Of a DNA stretch of 5,658 nt, positions 1-5,000 are shown one piece after another (the first letter of the stretch is position 1; each line of letters begins with the position of its first letter). The notes under the pieces are model-generated. The model was given only the letters and a program-made list of their open reading frames with translations, was not told where the DNA came from and did not search any database. The position numbers and the translations under genes are program-made. This stretch comes from Candidatus Omnitrophota bacterium (GTDB lineage Bacteria; Omnitrophota; Gorgyraeia; Aquiviventales; Aquiviventaceae). Location of the stretch: the NCBI GenBank assembly GCA_016193195.1, contig JACPSQ010000008.1:1-5658 (forward strand). Direction: 5' to 3'.

Positions 1-147
1 GACCACTTGGGCGAGGCCCGAGCGGTCGCGCAGGTCAAAGAAGGTCAGGCCGCCGTGATCGCGCCGCCGATGCAGCCACCCACACAGCGTGACCCTCTGG
101 CCGTCATGCGACTCCCGCAGCTCTCCACAGCCGTGCGTGCGTTTCAT
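1..147 (-). CDS. aspS: Aspartyl-tRNA synthetase, N-terminal fragment (3' end outside window)
   Basis: Reading the minus strand from the ATG at 145-147 gives 49 residues that run off the window at base 1. They start MKRTHGCGEL and go on through a GWLHRRRDHGGL stretch to FFDLRDRSGLAQVV. This is the typical start of bacterial AspRS: the opening strands of the N-terminal OB-fold that binds the tRNA anticodon. The enzyme is a cytosolic class II synthetase that charges tRNA with aspartate. The catalytic core is not visible, so I cannot say whether it is discriminating or also charges tRNA-Asn. The start is supported by the family-typical MKRTH opening and by a GGTGAT Shine-Dalgarno match just upstream. 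It is 163 bases downstream of hisS, and its ribosome-binding site lies inside a long inverted repeat that may control translation. The related AsnRS OB-fold is an alternative, but MKRTHxCGxL with LRDRSGLxQVV is characteristic of AspRS. Confidence 0.94.
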   Translation of the reverse strand, partial: MKRTHGCGELRESHDGQRVTLCGWLHRRRDHGGLTFFDLRDRSGLAQVV

Positions 148-237
148 CCCATCACCCGCCTGGAATGGGGAACGGGAAGTTGATCAAGGCGGCGCTGTAA
201 ATTTCCTGCCGAGCCGCCTTGACAGGCGGGTGATGGG
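148..237 (-). repeat. Inverted repeat that can sequester the aspS ribosome-binding site
   Basis: The arms 148-162 and 223-237 are perfect 15-base reverse complements. A further perfect 10-base pair, 184-193 with 213-222, is nested inside. On the right side the two arms are contiguous (213-237), and on the left they are separated by a 21-base bulge (163-183). The apical loop is 194-212. In the minus-strand transcript the promoter-distal arm ends directly at the aspS ATG and contains its Shine-Dalgarno sequence. A formed stem would be expected to hide the ribosome-binding site. No U-run follows, so it does not look like an intrinsic terminator. It could be a cis-regulatory RNA or a REP-like repeat, since its outer arm is related to the arms of the neighbouring inverted repeat. 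Confidence 0.75.
151..156 (-). promoter_or_regulatory. Shine-Dalgarno sequence of aspS inside a hairpin arm
   Basis: On the minus strand GGTGAT is followed by GGG and then the aspS ATG. GGTGAT matches the 3' part of the full anti-SD complement (GGAGGTGAT), so the three-base gap still leaves normal spacing for the 16S pairing register. All of it lies within the arm 148-162, which is perfectly complementary to 223-237. Its accessibility should therefore depend on whether that hairpin forms. The assignment is from sequence only. Confidence 0.6.
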
Positions 238-312
238 ACCCCACCACCTGTCTGCCAGCCGGAGGCTGGCTTAGAGATAGTATGCGATGTTACTGAGACA
301 GGTGGTGGGGTC
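237..312 (-). repeat. Inverted repeat with nested hairpin, overlapping the hisS stop codon
   Basis: The outer arms 237-253 and 296-312 are perfect 17-base reverse complements. A small second hairpin, 254-260 with 264-270 (7-base stem GCCAGCC/GGCTGGC, 3-base loop), is nested directly inside the left arm. The remaining interior, 271-295, is AT-richer and has no clear structure. The right arm includes two bases of the hisS stop codon (311-313), and the left arm shares base 237 with the inverted repeat that covers the aspS ribosome-binding site. The stem is GC-rich, but in the minus-strand transcript it is followed by CCATCACC rather than U residues, so it is not a standard terminator. A 76-base element with perfect ends could be a REP/MITE-like unit, an mRNA-stabilising intercistronic hairpin, or half of a two-hairpin regulatory switch. 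Confidence 0.75.
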
Positions 313-1594
313 ATCGTTGGCATAAGGTTTTAAGTTCACGGCTCACCTCGTCGACGAAGGCGTCGAACGACACGGTTTCCTGGCTTCCCTGCTCTAGGTC
401 CTTCAGCGTGATGGCGCGCTGCTTGACTTCAGCTTCGCCGAGGATGGCGACGAGCTGACAGTTGGCCTTGTCGGCCTCCCGCAGCTGCGACTTGAGGCTC
501 TTGCCGTCGTAATCCATCACGGCGCACACCCCGTGCTCGCGGAGCTGTTGCACGAACCGGAACCCCTCGCCAATCAGCGAGGGGGTGGCAACGGCCAGGT
601 ACACTCCACGTCGCCGATTTGCCATCGGCGCCGCCTCGGCCCTGCCGTGGTCCACCGCCATCAAGACGCGCTCGATGCCGGCGGCGAATCCGACGGCGCC
701 CATCGACGGACCGCCGAGCTCCTCGACGAGGTGGTCATAGCGCCCGCCCGCTGCGACCGCATCCTGCGCGCCGAGGCCCGTCGCGCGGACCTCGAAGACG
801 GTGCGCGTGTAGTAATCGAGGCCGCGGGTAAAGATTTTCGTGTCATCGAACGAAACGCTGGCCTCCCGGAGGCCGCGGCGCACCTCGTCGAAGTGGGCGG
901 CGCACGCCTCACAGAGCACGAAGGGCGATACCTTCGACCGCCACGCGATCTCATGGCAGGTCGGGTTCTTGCAGTCGAGGACGCGGAAGACGTTCTTCTC
1001 GAACCGCGCCTGGCATTCCTTGCACAGCTTTGGCTTGCCCTTCATCAACCGCTCGCGGAGGAGCTGGGCCGAGCGCTGCTGATCGTTCCGGCAGCCCATG
1101 CTGGAGAGCCACACGACGGCTCCCGTCAGACCGCACTCACGGAGGATATGCAGGCACAGGGTGATGACCTCGACATCCACCCAGGGGCTCTCCGAGCCGA
1201 TTGCTTCCACCCCGTACTGGTGGAATTGTCGGAACCGCCCGGCCTGAGGCCGCTCAGCGCGAAACATCGGGCCCAGGTAAAAGAGCTTAGCGAACCCATC
1301 GGTCTTGTGGAGGTTGTGTTCGAGGTAGGCCCGCACCACCGACGCGGTGCCCTCGGGACGCAGCGCGATGTCGTGTCCGCCGCGGTCCTCGAACCGGAAC
1401 ATTTCCTTTTGGATGATGTCGGTCGTCTCCCCCACCGAGCGTAAGAAGAGCGAGGCGTCTTCGATGAGGGGGGTGCGGAGCTCCTGGTACCCGTACACCT
1501 GGGCGATGCGGTGGGCGGTGTGTTCCACCACCGACCATCGCTTGACCTCTTCGCCCAGTAAGTCGGTCGTACCCCGGAGGGCTTGGAGTGGCAT
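311..1594 (-). CDS. hisS: Histidyl-tRNA synthetase (class II), complete
   Basis: This 427-residue protein, a normal length for bacterial HisRS, charges tRNA-His with histidine in the cytosol and acts as a homodimer. Visible family features in order are: the N-terminal QALRGTTDLL stretch (4-13); motif 1 around TPLIED (41-46); LRPEGTASVVRA (78-89); motif 2, FRAERPQAGRFRQF then GVEAIG (111-133); the histidine-specific TRGLDYY (256-262) and AAGGRYD (281-287) motifs; motif 3, GAVGFAAGIERVL (299-311); and a C-terminal anticodon-binding domain from about residue 330. The segment between motif 2 and the HisA motif is cysteine-rich (C168, C191, C194, C208, C213, C228, C231). The ATG at 1592-1594 fits the family start. 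Only a weak purine-rich stretch (ACGAG) precedes it. The gene follows the HU/IHF-like gene by 111 bases. Its TGA stop touches the inverted repeat leading into aspS. HisZ-type paralogues lack the anticodon domain and have degenerate HisA/HisB motifs, so they are excluded. Confidence 0.98.
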   Translation of the reverse strand: MPLQALRGTTDLLGEEVKRWSVVEHTAHRIAQVYGYQELRTPLIEDASLFLRSVGETTDIIQKEMFRFEDRGGHDIALRPEGTASVVRAYLEHNLHKTDGFAKLFYLGPMFRAERPQAGRFRQFHQYGVEAIGSESPWVDVEVITLCLHILRECGLTGAVVWLSSMGCRNDQQRSAQLLRERLMKGKPKLCKECQARFEKNVFRVLDCKNPTCHEIAWRSKVSPFVLCEACAAHFDEVRRGLREASVSFDDTKIFTRGLDYYTRTVFEVRATGLGAQDAVAAGGRYDHLVEELGGPSMGAVGFAAGIERVLMAVDHGRAEAAPMANRRRGVYLAVATPSLIGEGFRFVQQLREHGVCAVMDYDGKSLKSQLREADKANCQLVAILGEAEVKQRAITLKDLEQGSQETVSFDAFVDEVSRELKTLCQR

Positions 1595-1615
1595 CAGACT
1601 CGTTCAACTGGTGGC

Positions 1616-1676
1616 ATTGCGGATTTCGAATTGTCGATTTCGGATTACCGGATCTTTGAATCCGCAATCCGCAATT
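1616..1676. repeat. Degenerate GCGGATT-type direct and inverted repeats between HU/IHF-like gene and hisS
   Basis: This AT-richer stretch sits in the 111-base gap (1595-1705). ATTGCGGATT at 1616-1625 is the exact reverse complement of AATCCGCAAT, which occurs twice in overlapping tandem (1659-1668 and 1666-1675). Further GGATT/GGAT and AATCC units lie between them (near 1642-1646 and 1650-1653). A 10-base stem with a loop of 33 to 40 bases is possible with either copy. No U-run follows it in the minus-strand transcript, so I do not call it a terminator. The pattern looks like low-complexity intergenic repeat text rather than a protein-binding operator. Nothing else is recognisable in this gap. 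Confidence 0.6.
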
Positions 1677-1705
1677 CACTCGAGGCAGGCGGCTAATGTC
1701 AGGGG

Positions 1706-1984
1706 CTATTTAATGTCCTGGCGCATCAGCAAACCAGGCTTGAAGACGACGACCCGCTTCGGGGGGACTGGAACTTCCTGGCCGGTTTTCGGGTTGCGGC
1801 CACGGCGGGGGGCGCGCTGTCTCACTTTGAAGACGCCGAAGTTACGCAGCTCGATCGTCTTGCCTTCTTTGAGGCTCTCGATGACGCGCTCCAGGGTTCG
1901 CTGGACCACCCGTTTCACATCGACCTGGGTGATCCCGGTTTCCCTGGCGACTGCCATCACTAACTCCTTCTTAGTCAGCGCCAT
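1706..1984 (-). CDS. HU/IHF-family nucleoid DNA-binding protein
   Basis: This 92-residue protein begins MALTKKEL and has the usual length and layout of the family: two N-terminal helices forming the dimer body, then the beta-sheet with the DNA-gripping arm. Key features are RNFGVFKV (47-54), RAPRRGRNPKTGQ (57-69) with the arm-tip proline of NPKTG that inserts between base pairs, and VPPKRVVVFKPG (73-84). Such proteins bind and sharply bend DNA in the nucleoid as dimers. The MALTKKEL start and arm sequence recall IHF-alpha as much as HU, so I give no gene symbol. The ATG at 1982-1984 is preferred over an in-frame TTG at 2021-2023, which would add 13 residues not typical of the family. No Shine-Dalgarno sequence lies at normal distance from the ATG. 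An AGGAG sits 25 bases upstream, with a short hairpin in between. The stop is TAG. The gene is 35 bases downstream of dnaE, so co-transcription is likely. Confidence 0.95.
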   Translation of the reverse strand: MALTKKELVMAVARETGITQVDVKRVVQRTLERVIESLKEGKTIELRNFGVFKVRQRAPRRGRNPKTGQEVPVPPKRVVVFKPGLLMRQDIK

Positions 1985-2014
1985 AGGAGCGGTCAGCCTA
2001 GCATAGGCTCTCCT
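1985..2014 (-). promoter_or_regulatory. Hairpin and displaced Shine-Dalgarno in leader of HU/IHF-like gene
   Basis: In minus-strand orientation an AGGAG (2010-2014) is followed by AGCCTA, a three-base TGC loop and TAGGCT (2009-1995), a perfect 6-base stem. Then come GACCG, CTCCT (1989-1985) and the ATG. Folding the small stem would bring AGGAG to an effective 10 bases from the ATG. Alternatively, AGGAG can itself pair with CTCCT immediately before the start codon, which would close the site. A well-spaced out-of-frame ATG (2002-2004) gives a three-codon ORF, ATG CTA GGC TGA, ending upstream of the real start. The stem is visible in the sequence; any regulatory role is inferred. Confidence 0.4.
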
Positions 2015-2019
2015 GGCTG

Positions 2020-5000
2020 TCAAGTGGACCTGAGGCGCGGCTGGAAGGAGCGCGCCGGCTCCGTGGATCGCCGCCTGATGACGATCGACTCTTCGCCGAG
2101 CAGCCGCCCCAATTCTTCGAGCAGCTCTTGACGTGGCTCCACCTTGAAATTTTCTGCGAGTTTAAGCCGCATCGCTGGCTCCTGTGGCATCTCCACCCTG
2201 AGGTAGATCGGCACCTCGCCTGGAAACCGCCCCAGGAGCCCTTTGAGCTCTTCCAGCAATTCCTTCTCGCCTCCGTGGCGCAGGACGAGCTCCATCGCTC
2301 GGGCGAGCTGGCTGGTCCCTTGCTCGATCGGGACGACCTGCTGAGCGATGAGTCGAGGCCGATCATCCCGGATCGCCACACGCCCCTCGACGAACACGAC
2401 GGCGCTAGGTTTCAGGGCGGGGGCCAGTTGGGGGAAGTTGTTGGGGAAGACCAGCACCTCCACATCCCCATGGAGGTCCTCGAGGAGACAGACCGCCATC
2501 TGCTCATTCGTTTTTTTCGTCGTGGTGTGCTTGACCTTCGTCAGGATTCCGCCGACCGTGACGAGAACCCCCTCCTCGGCCTGGAGGAGTTGCTGGGAGT
2601 GAGCCGTGGCGAACGCTTTGAGGGACGCTTCGTAGCGGGCCAGGGGATGCCCCGAGACGTAGAAGCCCAGGAGCGCTTTCTCGAAGGCGAGCTTCTGGCT
2701 CTCCGGCCAGTCGCGCAGCCGATGGGCGGGGACTGAAGGCGGGTGTGCGGGTGTCGCGCTCAACGCATCGAAGAAGGTCATCTGCCCGCGCACGCGGTCC
2801 TTCTGGAGGCTTGTGGCCTCTTCCATCGCCTGGTCAAGGTTGGCCAGCAGCGCGGCCCGCGGGAGCCCCAGGCTATCGCAGGCGCCGGCTTTGACGAGGC
2901 TCTCGCACACCTTGCGGTTCACGAGGCGTAAATCGATGTCGCGGCAGAGCTCCTGGACGGTGTGGAACTTTCCGCGCACGTTACGCGCCTGCACGATGGA
3001 CGCAATCGCCGAGAGCCCGACGTTCTTGATGACACCCAGCCCGCACCGAACGGTCTTGTCATTCACGACGGTGAAGAACGCCTCGCTCTCGTTCACGTCC
3101 GGCGGCAGAATGGCAAGGCCCATCCGCTTGGCCTCGTCCAGATAGACGACCAGCTTGTCGGTGTTCCCCATTTCGCTGGTGAGCAACGCGCTCATGAACT
3201 CGACGGGGTCGTGCGCCTTGAGGTACGCGGTGCGATACGAGATCATGGCGTAGGCCGCCGAGTGGGAGTTGTGGACAATCAGGTCATTCGCAACGAAGTT
3301 ATGGGTGCCCTCAATTTCCAAGTCAAAGGTTGGCTGGATGCCGCAGGGCTCGATGGATTGAATCCGATTCCAATAGATGTCTGCTGTGGCGTATCGAAGC
3401 AGTTCCGGCGCTTCAAGGTACTCGGCAAGCTTGTGGATGGTTGAGCGCCGAAAGCCATGTTTATACGCTTTGACGGCGCCGCAGAGCTCCCTCATCGACA
3501 CGCCAGCACGTGCCTCCAGGGACTTCCACGTCAGCCCCGCGCGATCCTTGGCCTGGCGGACGAGAAGCTTGATGCCGGCCGGGATGACGTCCTTACTGGA
3601 CCGATCGTGGGCAGCCGACCGGCAATACGCGTGGAGGGCGCGCAATGCCTTTCGATGCCCAACGAGATGCGGGCCGAGCCTCGCGATAAAACGCTCGGCT
3701 TGCTGGATTCCCGTCAGGTACACCGTGTAGCCAATACGCACGGTGTTTCGATAACGGAAGCGCTTCTCGGTGAGGGTCCCCACGAGGCCTACGCGCAACA
3801 GCAAATGTTGCACCTGCAGGGCCAGCCGTTTTGATGAGGTCGCATAATAGAGCGCTGCCGGGTTGCCGTCTGACCAAACGTGACCGTCACCGCTCCAGAG
3901 ACGGCCGAGGAATAAGGCGAGTTGGTCATCGGGAAGGTGAAAGACTGGGTCAGGGATGAATTTTTCCGTCGACTTCACCCATGCGAGCTTCAGCCCCTCA
4001 ATCCACTGCCGAACCCCTGACCGTGGCGTGGTGGCGAATCGCCCGTGTGAACCGCTTCGGGGGTAACCGGAGAGGCCCTTGTTCCACGGTCGCTGGCCTT
4101 TCACAAACGTCGTGTCCGTGCCGGTCCCCGCGTACACCTCGTAGAGCCCGTGTCGTCGTCTAACTGTTGGATAGGTGAGCTCAAACTGGCGGGCATGGGT
4201 CACAAAGTCATCAATGTAGCTTTTATCGTTGTTGTACACGTAGACGCCGCTTGGGTGACAGGTGTTGCCTTCTGAGAGGAGCGCAGCCAACACCACCAGT
4301 TGACTGCGTTCCATCCTTTGTCCATCCTTGGGACAAGCCAATGAGCGGGGGGCGGCGATGTAGTCTCCTCCCTTCAGCTCCCGTAATTCCTTCCAGCCAT
4401 CCACCGTGAGAAACGGATGGTTGTCCGTGACCGTAATCGCATGACCACGGGCTGTTGTGACTCTAAAGACGGACTTACTGCCATTCGAAACGATATCGAG
4501 GACCGGTTTTGGCGTCAGCCGCAAGTGCTCATCGACCGACCACAGCCTCATCGGCCGACGCTGGTGAAAGAGCTGCTCAACCGTGACCTGTTCCCCGGTA
4601 TCGGCGTCGGTCAACCGGGTGTCGCCGAGAACACACTTGTTAAATCCATAACCCGCGAAGTGCTCCATGAGGTCGAAGATGCGGCTGGCCGTCCGCTCGC
4701 CGACCCCATTCTTCTTGCAGCCGTCCACGAACGCCTTGCGCTGAGCCTCCATGACGCCGGCGATCTTCTTCCCCATGGCCCGCCGGAGCAAGTCGCCCTG
4801 GGCGAGGGAGAAGCCGGCCAGCTCGTTGGCGATGCGCATGACCTGCTCCTGAAAAACAATCACACCGTAGGTCGACTTGAGGATCGGCTCGAGGCGCGGG
4901 TGCTCATACCGGATCAAGGTCTGGCCGTGCTTGCGCTTCATGAAATCGTCCAGCATCCCCGATCCCATCGGCCCGGGGCGGAAGAGCGCGATCACGGAGA

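Larger units (their letters stand above)
3268..4635 (-). mobile_element. DnaE intein with LAGLIDADG homing endonuclease (456 aa)
   Basis: An in-frame protein intron is flanked by DnaE residues GYGFNK and SHSAAYA. Intein numbering follows. Block A starts at Cys1 (CVLGDTRLTDADTG). Block B is GHAITVTDNHPF with the TxxH motif T70-H73, followed by WKELRELKGGDYI. The endonuclease has VLAALLSEG (115-123, acidic E122) and LGRLWSGDG (243-251, acidic D250). Between them is FVKGQRPWNKG (177-187). An HTH-like segment spans about 354-413. Block F is TFDLEIEGTHNFVAND with D438, and block G ends V-H455-N456, followed by Ser+1 of the extein. Every catalytic splicing residue is present, so class 1 splicing (Cys1 acyl shift, transfer to Ser+1, Asn cyclisation) is expected. 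The size is that of a full intein with endonuclease, not a mini-intein. Some 60-base lines inside have 45-62% GC, against 67-68% in two extein lines. No frameshift or stop is seen. Confidence 0.96.

Noticed and set aside
89..274. Plus-strand 61-codon ORF across the aspS start and intergenic repeats
   Set aside because: It overlaps the AspRS coding region and the inverted repeats, and its translation has no recognisable feature.
271..295. Promoter for aspS with -10 TACTAT in the loop of the 76-base inverted repeat
   Set aside because: A TACTAT is present on the minus strand, but no acceptable -35 lies 16-18 bases upstream, so support is too weak.
148..312. T-box riboswitch upstream of aspS
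   Set aside because: hisS-aspS operons can carry T-boxes, but the conserved GGTGGNACCGCG core is absent. The GGTGGTGGGG arm is only a superficial resemblance, and the element lies between the genes, not upstream of hisS.
237..312. Rho-independent terminator after hisS
   Set aside because: The 17-base stem is strong, but no U-run follows it on either strand's transcript.
533..1444. Long plus-strand ORF (303 codons) opposite hisS
   Set aside because: It is antisense to a clearly conserved HisRS frame, its protein has no recognisable domain, and long shadow frames are common in GC-rich DNA.
1982..2023. TTG at 2021-2023 as start of the HU/IHF-like gene
   Set aside because: It would add 13 residues absent from the family and has no good Shine-Dalgarno sequence. 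MALTKKEL at the ATG 1982-1984 is the usual family start.
2128..2736. Plus-strand ORF (202 codons) opposite the DnaE C-terminal region
   Set aside because: The minus strand encodes the conserved OB-fold and C-terminal part of DnaE, and the plus-strand protein shows no motif.
3268..4635. Split intein like that of cyanobacterial DnaE
   Set aside because: The intein and both exteins are in one continuous frame with an endonuclease domain in the middle. The insertion point is after FNK, not before CFN.
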